The notes beneath the pieces are model-generated. The model ran no database searches. It was not told the DNA's origin and saw nothing but the letters and a program-made list of their open reading frames with translations. The position numbers were made by a program, and so were the translations under genes. Below, piece by piece: positions 54,201-64,000 of a stretch of 64,000 nt of DNA. The first letter of the stretch is position 1, and every line of letters begins with the position of its first letter. Origin of the DNA: Mercurialis annua (taxonomy: Eukaryota; Streptophyta; Magnoliopsida; Malpighiales; Euphorbiaceae); NCBI RefSeq assembly GCF_937616625.2, contig NC_065576.1:3908501-3972500 (forward strand). Reading direction: 5' to 3'.

Positions 54201-57200
54201 TATTGTATTTGATCAATATAATATTATTTAAATTTCTATCTTATTATTTTTAAAAATATTATTAGTAAAATTAAGTTAATTATTTAATTATGATTATTAT
54301 AAAACCAAAAGAAGTATGAAAAAAAATTTAATAACTGAATATATTATATATACTTTTACAAAAATTCTTAACTAATTTAATATTAATTATAAATAAAAAA
54401 TTAATATAATTATAATAAATTTACTAATATGTTCATTGACGAGTTACGTTACGAGCCACGTGCATAGCACGTAATGCGAAACTAGTATTACTTAAAAGAA
54501 CTGAGTCCTAAAATGTTCATGGTGGAAGACTGACATGCATGTATCTCCATACAGTACCCAATAAAAATAAATACAAACAGAAAGAACACAGTTACCCTCT
54601 GTTGTTGTTTGAGAAAAAGCTTCATATTCCTACATTCGTAGTTATCACCTCTTTGGTTGGGAATCCCAAGAGTACCATCGCCACAACTACAAAGAATTGA
54701 ACCTAATCAGCTCAAAAATCAAAATAGTAACAATTTTCAAAATTAGGCAAGTGAGAGAGAAAGGAAGCAAATAGAAAGACGAGGTATATTTGGACAGTCA
54801 AGAAAGACATAACTGTCAGATATTATGAAGCTAAACACTTTATATTTCTTTCATAGCAAGAAACAATCTTCTATCCTGTTATAATCTATATCACATTTGA
54901 GCAGTAAAAAAACATTGCTGAAGATGCAACAAGGGTAATGATTACAGTAAAATCATCAAGTTGATCATTATCATGAGAGCAAAATGCTTGAAAATGTTTA
55001 AATTAGTATTCCAGTGTAACGCTTTATTCAATTTTCTTATATATGAGGATCAAAATGACACACCTGACCCAACAATTCCGGCACACATCTGGATCACATT
55101 CCCTATCTGCAGCAAAGCATGGACATTGACGACTTCGACATTGACTTTTAGCACAGTGACAGCCCCTAAATCGGTTCTTGCAAGTCTTTGGACATCTGGA
55201 TGAAAATGTATGTATTAGTTGACACCATTCTTGTATCAGTACCATCTTTGAGTTTCCACAGTAACCATAAACTTAATTCAAAGAAAGAATGCAGCTTTAT
55301 GGTACTTCATAATTAAAAATGTGAATGAAATCGCACTTGTGGGTAACAAAACGAGTTAAAATGTCCTGATATATCCTTTGCTTGTTATAAATGTACTCAC
55401 CCACAGTATTTCTCACAGCACGTGCCATTCTGCAGACATGCACACTGCTTTCCACAAGCAGTTCCGCAATTACATGGATTATACTGGCGGCACGGCTGAT
55501 CTTTTCTCTCGGTAATCCGTTTTCTAATAGAATGGTAAGCAGTAGACTTCCAAGAATACTTCAGCCGGCGAACCTTTCCTCTTCTGCGTAGGAACCTTGA
55601 TCTTCTTCTTACTTCATTGTTACCCTGATGTCAATTTAAACAAACCCAACCACACCAGTGGAAAAGTTATAGATGTGAAGGTCACCAGAAAAATGACTCT
55701 TACACAAGATATAGAAACTTATATAAAATTACTAACCGTCGCTCCATTAAAGTCAAACTTGGAATACCCTTCACCAAGAGAATTTGCAGCATCACCTGCT
55801 AGGCAGGCCAGTCGATTATCAGAGCAAGTCATGTATTGGAATACCTCCCCACAAGTCTTTAAACCATTCAAAAGGTTTCTAGCAATTAAACAACTGCCAT
55901 GGAAAAAAATCAATGTTATAAAAATAATAAAAAGGCAACACTTATACTTGGTATCAGAATGTTCAAAGTGTGAGCTACAATGCCTAAACTAATATTTGAA
56001 AAGAAAAGAAAATGCTATATTGCACCAAGTAAAGTTTGCTTCAAGACAGCTTCTTTCAACCTTCAAGAACTATACCATGAGACATTGCATAAAGTTAATT
56101 TTTCAAGGCCAATGCAGAAGTTTTGAGCTTAATTGTTATAGCATTAACACGGTGCCCAAAAGTTTTAAGACTTAATTACTAGATCTTGTTTACATTTTCA
56201 CTTTTATGATGCAACAGTTGTGAAATCCTTCTTTCAACTGGCTGAATCAAAACCATTATGAAATGTAAGATTTTATTACTGTAATATAATGTATCAAAAC
56301 CTTGCCATGTTTTAGCTTTCAATTGATTTCTGTAGGATTATCGGATAGTTTTAGTGAATAATATACTATTCAGTTTTACAGTGGAATTCGCGTAAAATTA
56401 GTTCAAATAGCTACCCCATCAAGTCACCGATTTTAATTTCTCATAAAATTACTTAAACCTCGACTAATGATAACAAAATAACATAAAATATTTCATCAAC
56501 ATCAAATAGCCTTAATCCCAAGTTAATTGGGGTTGGCTACATGGATTTTCCTTTTCCATTCAGTATGATTTTGGACAATCTCTTCTGAAATAATTGTTAA
56601 GCCATTTTGAATTACTTTATTCCAAATTTGCTTAGGTTTTCCTCTACCTCTCTTCACTTCCTCCGTCTTAATATATTCAACCTTTCTGGAGCATCAACTG
56701 GTCTACGATTCACATGATAAAACCATCTTAATCTAAATTTTCATAACTTATCCTCAATAGAACTAACTCCTATTTTTTTCCGAATACATTCATTACTTAT
56801 TCTATCTATTTTTCTATAGCCGCACATCCATCTTAACACTCTAATCTCCGCTACACTTATCTTAGATACATGTTGCACTTTATTTCCAACATTCAGAAAA
56901 GTATTTCAAACTGAAAATAAAAATGGGAACCATATTGTACAATTTGAATAATGCTTTGGGCAACTGATGAGCAACCAACAATGTCTTGCATTTTTTCCCT
57001 CTCATTTTCTATTTCAATCTTTTCCAAAAATAAAGGGCAGATCTAGAAAAAAGAAGAGAAAAAAATGTTCCACAAAGCCATCACACATTTAATTTTATTT
57101 TAAATGTAAAAAACAAACTCAAAAGCATAAAAGGAATTAATAAAGCAATAGATAGCAGACACAGAAAAGAAACATACTGACCAGTTCCTGCCAAAGATCT

Positions 57201-60200
57201 CTATGCCTTTCTCAAATAGGCTTTTCTCAAAAGTTCCCCATGATCTGTTATCATTCAACTCTTTTTCACATACATTTTCATCTATGAACTCTTCTTTCCT
57301 TAATGTGTTATCACTACTAGAGGCAGGTGGATCTGCAATGATCTCCCTTGGAGGAACATCATGAAGTTCCTCCTGCACTAAATTATTGTCATCCTGAATT
57401 GTTGAATCCTTCCTCCTAGACCGTACATTTGTTGGAGATTTAGCTTTTTTATGGGAAGAAGAACTAGCATCCTCATTTTCTTTGCATGAAGTGGATCTAA
57501 GTTTTACTTCACCTTGTAAAAGACCTCCACTAGCAACAGAATCGGAATCAGAAGCCACCGTCTTCTTCTGCCTTTTACGCATGCAATTTAAAACTCGTTC
57601 AGCCACTCGCTTGCTGTTCCTCTGACATTTTCCACCAAGCTTAGCCTTTGAGGGAGAAGCTGCATCTTGCTGAGGTCCAATTTCTGAATCACTGCTCTCT
57701 GAAACATTTTTTGCATTTGAGGAAGCACTTTCACTTTGGCTGGACTTCACCCTCCTCCTGGCAGATTGAGCAGAAGATTTCTTCTTCAACGATATCTGCA
57801 CAGAATTTTCTCCAATATCATGGCACTCAGGAGAATTTGCAGTATCAATTCTTTCCGACTTCAAAACCTGACATGAAGTGGAAGTTGCTTATATATATTT
57901 TTACCAATGTGTAAACCGGAAAAGCCCAATAAAACAGAAGAGATGAATGAGCATTAGACATATACCGATTTGTAGCAATGTGGCCCACATGGTACATTTT
58001 CCTCAACCGGATGGTTCCATGTATGTTGTTTATCAGCCTATCAATATGTTGTATTAGCGTAACATGAAAGATTTTCCCACCAGACACTCGTGCAACATCT
58101 TGACAATTACTCTTTACATAATCAACTTACAGGAAAGACAAGATCCTGAGAGCATCCATGCAATCTACAGTCAAAGACCTGTAAATACAAATAGAACATT
58201 AAACTCATTAAATATTATAAGATAGTACAAGAACGTGAAGTTTGGAGTGCATGAATGTTACAAGACATCGACGGCAAAATAGATTGTCAAAAGAATCCAA
58301 AGCAGCTTCAAGATCTTTGTCTGCAAAGGAATTTGCTGTCTGTGCTTCAGCATCTCTAATCTGTGGATCTCCTAAAGCCTGCTCTTCCTTAGAAAGAACT
58401 TCATATCTTGCCTGTATAAGATGTTTGATGGTGTTTCATATCTGTGTAAAGCCAGCAAAAAGAAAATGGGAAAACAGCTGGACCAAAGCTTACACAATGA
58501 CCAGTTTTTATCAGAGTATAATATGCAAGATACAACTAGATTGCTTCTTCAGTCAGGCTTCAAATAAAGAACTCAAAGGCATAGAAAAAAATTAAATAAA
58601 AAGAACATAAGTTATCACATCATCCCCACAGAAGCATACCTTGACTTCAGAAGGGCTTCTAGAAAAGCATTGTGCCAGTAATTCCATCACAGAGTCAGAC
58701 AAACCAACTTCTTTGACAGTCATGCTGGAAAAACAAAATCCAACAAGCATAATCAGTTTTACTTCATATTATACAGTAAACCACAGAAATTCCTTGCAAA
58801 GTGTAATAAAAAGTTTAAAATCAGAACATGAACTCTAGAATATGCTTCTTATTTTTAGACTTCTCAACTAAATTGGTAAGCATATCTATAACTTCTCCGG
58901 CCTCCTCTCTTCAGTCAAAAAAAGGAGCAAACTTACCTAAAATTAAGAGAATATTCCTAAAGTGACCATGCTAGAGTTAAACCTAGTCAAGAGTTCCTTT
59001 TAGTATAGAGGAATCACCAAAGAGAAAAAACAAACTTATTGTAATAGAAAGATATGAATCAAGATCTGTGCAAATTCTTTTATTATTCAAAAGACCGTGA
59101 TAGCTAATTCAGTATCAAATTTTCCATCGGCACAAAATTAGTGCACGAAGTACACATGATAATCATACAGATACTTAATTGGAGTAACAAGGTAAAAGCG
59201 ATTAAGAATTGCTTCATGCAAAATCAAGAAGAGCAAAAAACATTGATAAATAAGAAAAAACAATAATAAGTAATTACTATAGCATAAGTAGTCATCAAAA
59301 TCTTTCAAATCAAATATTTAGGAATTAAGCGAAAAAGGAAAAATATAACCTTGTCATAAAAAAAAAATTAACTTGATAAGAAGTTAAAATGGCATATATA
59401 GCAAACAGTGTCACACTGAACGAAGCAATATAAAAACAAGAAAAGGAATATACAGAATACTAATGGAAAGAGAAGACATAATAGCAATAGCTCATATTAG
59501 ATAATGTGATTATACCAACCGAAGGACAAAATCTTCAGAGTCTATAAAGGCTCTCTTTTCTTCCTCATCCTCAATTGCTTCTTCCTCACTGTCACTGCAT
59601 ATTAGGGCTTCCCCGCCATTTTGATCATAATATATTCTCCTACGCCCAACCACAGACTGATCATCCATCATCCTTTGATTTCTGCATTGGGTACATCATA
59701 AATTACTAAGGTAAACTATTAATGAAAATCTATTACAAAATGGAATAGACGAAAATAAAATATACAAATCCACAATATCATTTTCCAAAAACATGAAGTT
59801 TAAATTTAGAGATCAAGAAACTACAAATCTGACGAGCACAAATTTAACATCATACTTATCACCACAGAGAATGACAGTCCATAACTTCTCACACTGCAGG
59901 CACTAGTGAGAGTACCATTGAACAAACTAATAACTATCCAGCAACAATAAATCAGAGAAAGGCTATTCGCTGGGTTTGACTCATTCAGTGCAATTGGACA
60001 TGCATTTCAAAGTGGAGTGAAAACAAACCATCTGAAGCAACAAAAAAGGCGCGATGCTTTAAGAAATTAATAATCTTGCGTGCTAGTAAATGAAGCTAAT
60101 CAATATAACATTACATAAACCACAATGTAGTCATGCATAGACGAAAGGAACTTTTTAAGTGACTTCTAGTGACCAAAATAAATAAACAAATGTAAGCACC

Positions 60201-61017
60201 TATCCAAAAAGACCCATGTAGTATAAGGGGGCAATCTCTTGATCTCTGGGAGCTTAATAGGCCGAACAGCATTCTTGACAGGAATACTCGATCCCAAAAG
60301 AACCGCAGTAGAAGCATGACCATCTTCTTGAGAGTAATTGCTATCCTTATCACCATGACTTGAATCAATACCAGTATGCATACCAAGGGCATCTTTTTGC
60401 CTCTTTGTTAGTAAATCAACACTATTATCATTAATTTGTATCCAGCAGCCATTTCGTCTCTCCTTGGACATCTTATACAATTGGTTTGTAACACCAACCA
60501 GCTTTTGTTTATTCTCATCCATTCTTTTCTGAAATAATAAAACGGAAACAATTCCGTAAATTACTAAAAAAAACAAATAAAAACACATCACATTAATCTG
60601 AAACTAACACCACAGGAATGCACCTTTATTGAAACACACCGGTTAGCTGCAACTTGCTCCTTTACAGAATCAATAACAGTTAATATCTCCTTTTCTGTTA
60701 CTGTTAGTGATATTTCCTGAGGTTTTATCATCTGTTAAACAACAAATTAATTAAAAACTACGTATGATACACAATTCTACTGATAATATTACAGAAGATA
60801 AGTCAAATTACAGTCCAGTAACTAAATCAGCTAAATAATTTGTTTAAAAGTTAATTAAGAATGCTTAAACACAGTAACTGAGCTATATAATGCAGGTAGT
60901 GATCTGGCTATAATACTATAATTACGATCAGAAATTAGAGAGCTAGAGTGTTACCGGAGAGTCCTTGGGAAGCTCCGATCTAGTAGCGGAAATGGACGGC
61001 GAAGCTTTCGACGCCAT
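51253..61017 (-). CDS. CLF: CURLY LEAF-type Polycomb histone H3K27 methyltransferase
   Basis: Seventeen minus-strand exons join in phase to 917 residues: 61017-60955, 60731-60624, 60528-60200, 59681-59520, 58724-58640, 58411-58262, 58178-58131, 58037-57966, 57867-57182, 55893-55737, 55624-55401, 55195-55064, 54686-54596, 51965-51918, 51845-51717, 51615-51538, 51444-51253. Arabidopsis CLF has 902. The product is the catalytic subunit of nuclear PRC2, which trimethylates H3 Lys27 to silence developmental genes. [21 protein letters not shown] at the N-terminus matches CLF rather than SWINGER. Seen in order: acidic [10 protein letters not shown]; a C5 region (about 288-338); a Lys/Ser-rich linker (exon 9); a SANT-like region; the CXC cysteine cluster (about 655-740); and the SET domain (about 768-885), with [13 protein letters not shown] (NHS at 844-846) and [12 protein letters not shown] (Y882). 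Intron 15 seems to start with GC (CAG|GCATGA). Introns 9 and 13 have taken in transposons. Confidence 0.94.
53006..53255. repeat. Recent 125-bp tandem duplication in CLF intron 13
   Basis: 53006-53130 and 53131-53255 are head-to-tail copies that differ at one position that I can see (CACTCCC against CACACCC). Near identity implies recent duplication or an assembly artefact. Confidence 0.92.
53316..53801 (+). mobile_element. Helitron lacking its 3' end, in CLF intron 13
   Basis: It starts with TCTATACTATATATAAAAGC after an A (53315) and follows the copy at 9249 closely to about 53800. The hairpin and CTAG end are missing because the next copy starts at 53802. It has the same G13 run. Confidence 0.82.
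53802..54485 (+). mobile_element. Helitron, complete copy in CLF intron 13
   Basis: It starts TCTATACTATATATAAAAGC after an A (53801) and ends ...GCACGTAATGCGAAACTAG before a T (54486), with the same 3' hairpin as the 9249 copy. At about 53875-54095 it carries a different internal segment in place of the one in the other copies. Like them it has a G13 run and no coding frame. Confidence 0.85.
56490..56880 (-). pseudogene. RTE-type LINE 3'-end relic in CLF intron 9
   Basis: On the minus strand, [20 protein letters not shown] and then [29 protein letters not shown] and a run of stops follow the pattern of the reverse-transcriptase C-terminus of plant RTE LINEs (RWMCGxTRxDRIRNExIR, RLRWFGHVxRR). 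The sequence after it, CCCAATTAACTTGGGATTAAGGCTA, is the widespread 3' end of this family in plants. Frameshifts and stops show it is dead. Confidence 0.75.
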
Positions 61018-61148
61018 TAGTGGAGGCGGGAGAAGTTTGAGCCGAATCGGCGGTGAGGATCGGAACCGGGATCCGGTTCATACAGGAGGCGGAGCAATGC
61101 CGTGAGGAGAAGTTATTAGATTGAGGAGGATTTGGCGGGTGGGGTTGA

Positions 61149-61157
61149 AAACCCTAA
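61149..61157 (-). promoter_or_regulatory. Telo-box upstream of CLF
   Basis: AACCCTAAA lies about 135 bp upstream of the CLF start codon. Telo-boxes are known binding sites of TRB proteins and are associated with PRC2 recruitment and with promoters of growth-related genes. Function here is inferred. Confidence 0.4.
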
Positions 61158-61159
61158 AG

Positions 61160-63658
61160 TTTATAAAATTTGGTTTTCTTGTTTTTAAGAAGAAAATTAA
61201 GTAGTAAATAGTTCGTTGGATTTTATTTTATAAAATGGAATATAAATAAATAAAAAGGTTTTGGTGTGGATATAGTGTTATAATAATGGAGGGAAAAGCA
61301 TAGGTGGGATTTTTAATTTTGAATTATAGACTATGCAAATAGACAAAGTTTATGGGTTTGGTTTGTTTTGGACTAACAATATGCAATTGTTTTTTATTTT
61401 TCTATTTTTTTTGTTTAATAATGGTTTTTAAAAATCTAAACTTATAATTTATTCTTTTCAAATTGATCAGCATTTCCAAGTGCATTTATGAAGTCTCGAT
61501 TTAAAGTCTTAGCGCATCAAGTAATTTCGGCTGATTTAAATAACAATTAACGAAATTAGATTCTATCTTTATCACAAAAAAAATAATCATATCTATCCTT
61601 ATTTATTTTGGTATAATATATTTCTAAATACAAGATTTAAAAATACAAAGTAATACTAATATTTTGTTGTAAATTAATTTATTTTAATTAAATAAACTAA
61701 TTTAAAGTATTTTTATTTGTCTTAAATTGTCTATCAATTTGTGACGAGAAAGTAGTTAGGAATCAATTAATCAAATAATTACATTGATTAATAGAGTGTT
61801 ATGTCAACAAGTAATGGTGACTTTAATCAACCTAACATTGAACGAATTCAACTACTAGTTTAATGAAAAACAAATTAGTGGCCGAGGTCTACAACCATGT
61901 TCTGATAGAAAAAAAGTATACGATTGTGTTGGTCGATGAGATAAATAATCTGTTTGATTACAATAAATTTCATAACGATTGATGAAATTAAAACAGATTA
62001 TATGCAACTAAATTTCATATAAATTTGATAGATGATTTCCTTAACAAGTGAATTCAACTTTTGTTTTCTTCATCATATATCTTAATTTTGTCTTTTAAAA
62101 TTTTACAATTAGGTATGACCACTACAGTTGATAGGTATACTATTACCACGGTTATTTTACGAAACAATAGGAAAGGTATATTTGAATTCTTGCACTCTAT
62201 TTGAACAAATGGTTATAATTAAAATTGAAAATTATATGAAATGGGTTAAGTTGGCGATTTTAAAACTTTAAATAATAAACAAAAAAAGTAAAAAGAAATG
62301 AATTTTTTTGGATGAGTGAGTTTTTTTTTTCAATTTGATGAGTTTTTATGGACGAAAATTGCGGTCTATAAGTAACATAATTATTTTTCACATCATATTT
62401 TAAGTGATTGATAATTCTCATTCAGTAAATAACAAACAACCTAACGTGTCAAGTTAGGTGAGCATTTAAATTCGGTTTCACACACAATTTACCGTGAATG
62501 TAATGCACATTTCTTTTCCGTAAAAAAAAACCTATATAAAGACCAAAAAGAAATTAAAGTGCATGAGCCTTTCCATAGATCAAGCCTTTATTTTATTTCA
62601 TCTTTAACTTTTATTTAATCATGGTAAAAAATTGAGAACAGAATAATTTTTCTATTATTATTCACTTTGTTTTATGCATGTAAGTTGCTTACAAATTTGA
62701 ACAAAGTTGCAGTGGAAGTGCAACTCCATCACTAATGGTTTAGAATATCGAGAAGGGAAACTCTGGTTTTCACAAATTATATATAAACAAACTCCTAGGT
62801 AGCACGGACACGGATACGGACACAGGAGAACGGGACACTTGCACACGGAAAAACGGTTTTATTTTAAAGTTTTCTATGTAAAAAGTGAAGTTTCGTGTCC
62901 AAAACATCAAGTAAACAAGACACGTTGATTTAATGAAGTGTCCGTGACTCTGCTTCTTCAAGAGTCAAGACTCCACTCCAATGTTTTCAATCCTATCAAT
63001 AACCAATACATTGTTATATATGGTTTGAATCTGTTCTGCAATTTATTTCTTGTCTCTTCAAATTTCTTACATACATGCAAATTCCTTTGGTCAGTTTTTT
63101 TTTCTTCATGCCATCTTTACATTCCAACTTCACTAAAGTCTCTGCCTCGTCGTCTTCTTCGAATAGGTAATACAAGTTTCTAACAGATTCCGTCGTATAA
63201 TGCCTCCTCCAAGCTCCTGCGTACGAGAGTCCGGTTCTTGTTCAAGCCCTTTGTTTCCACTTCTTACATAAACATACATATATAGAAGATCAATAAAACA
63301 TAAAGAATACCATCTTTCTTGAACTACATTACCTGTCATGTTCTAAGTTTCGCGACAGTCCCGTCTCATTAATGCATTATTTTGGTGAATATAGTACTGC
63401 ATGCATCTCATTAATGCATTATTTTGTAAAGGTGATTCATTAGGTGAGAAAATATTTTTATGTTCCTGACAAATTTGTTCCTTAATATTTCATTTGCATG
63501 ATAAATAGACAAGCATTGACTCTAATACATTATAATATATGCACCTATGTCTGGCACTGGCAGACTAGCTAATTAATTCCCCTCGTGGATTATTATTTTA
63601 GATAATACTTATTGAACTTTGTATATTTATTAAATTGGAAATTAAGCAACTCTATCAG
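61160..63658. other. Intergenic region right of CLF
   Basis: Mostly AT-rich non-coding DNA. At about 62795-62960 a short element has AGCACGGACACGGATACGGACAC on the left and GTGTCCGTGACT on the right, an imperfect inverted repeat typical of a small plant MITE. I found no gene with family signals. Confidence 0.4.
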
Positions 63659-63777
63659 ATGTACATCTCACTATTGCTCACCATACTTATAATAATATGT
63701 ACATGCAGAGATTCCAATTCAGTGAACGTGCAATTAGTTGGAGATCTCTGTGCCTGGCCGGTGCTATGGAAGCAAGG
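63659..63777 (+). CDS. Possible first exon of a secreted protein (uncertain)
   Basis: From ATG 63659 the frame begins with a hydrophobic, signal-like stretch (MYISLLLTILIIICTC), continues DSNSVNVQLVGDLCAWPVLWKQ and meets a possible donor (AAG|GTATCG) near 63777. A gene running off the right edge could begin here. I do not recognise the family, and the frame is short enough to be chance. Confidence 0.2.
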
Positions 63778-64000
63778 TATCGAATTTCTAAATATTCTAA
63801 TCCGTTCTTTATTTCTTAAATCGGATTACTCCTTATAAGAAGATGACAATGATGAGAAATTGGTGGATCTGTTATAAAACTACCAACATTACAGCTCAAT
63901 AAAAACAAATGATTGATTCTTTTTGCTCTATTTTGTTTCCATATATATTAGAGAGGTACCATGGGGTGGTTTTAACAGCAAACTCACTTCTGTATTCAAA

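Overview
The window is nuclear DNA of a flowering plant, most likely a eudicot. It is AT-rich, its genes have short exons and plant-style GT-AG introns, it carries plant transposon families, and every recognisable protein is closest to a plant family. I cannot name the species. Five gene loci have a complete exon structure that I could read through: a TOM7 mitochondrial import subunit (4.5 kb, +), a caffeoyl-CoA O-methyltransferase (25.7-29.2 kb, +), two tandem F-box/LRR genes of the At5g67140 type (36.0-37.9 and 39.4-43.1 kb, +), a PI-PLC-X-domain phosphodiesterase of the At5g67130 type (45.2-47.6 kb, -), and a CURLY LEAF/E(z) histone methyltransferase with 17 coding exons (51.3-61.0 kb, -). 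The F-box and PLC-like genes are adjacent and tail to tail, and the Arabidopsis loci they resemble have consecutive numbers, which suggests conserved microsynteny.

The largest structure is a nested insertion at 12.0-25.1 kb. A 5'-truncated L1-type LINE (ORF2 with reverse transcriptase, zinc-binding and RNase H regions, then a poly-A tail) is split by a 9.7-kb LTR retrotransposon on the minus strand. That element has 2,639-bp LTRs that look identical, a 5-bp target duplication (GTGGA), a primer binding site for initiator-Met tRNA and a polypurine tract, but only decayed internal coding sequence. It is therefore a young, non-autonomous element with features of a large retrotransposon derivative. 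Each LTR holds a 182-bp array of ten palindromic units.

The remaining intergenic and intronic DNA is rich in small elements: three copies of one Helitron family (one complete in the 9-kb intergenic region, two head to tail inside a CLF intron), at least three Mutator-type MITEs with perfect 9-10 bp target duplications, Stowaway and hAT-like MITEs, a MULE transposase relic, an RTE-type LINE relic, tRNA-like SINE fragments, several local tandem duplications and AT microsatellites.

The most interesting gene-level observation is that the first coding exon and intron of the caffeoyl-CoA O-methyltransferase gene look like a tandem duplicate of its second exon and intron, giving an N-terminal extension. 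Two introns (one in this gene, one in CLF) appear to use GC rather than GT donor sites. The genes do not form one pathway: they are independent housekeeping, lignin, ubiquitin-ligase, membrane/lipid and chromatin genes.
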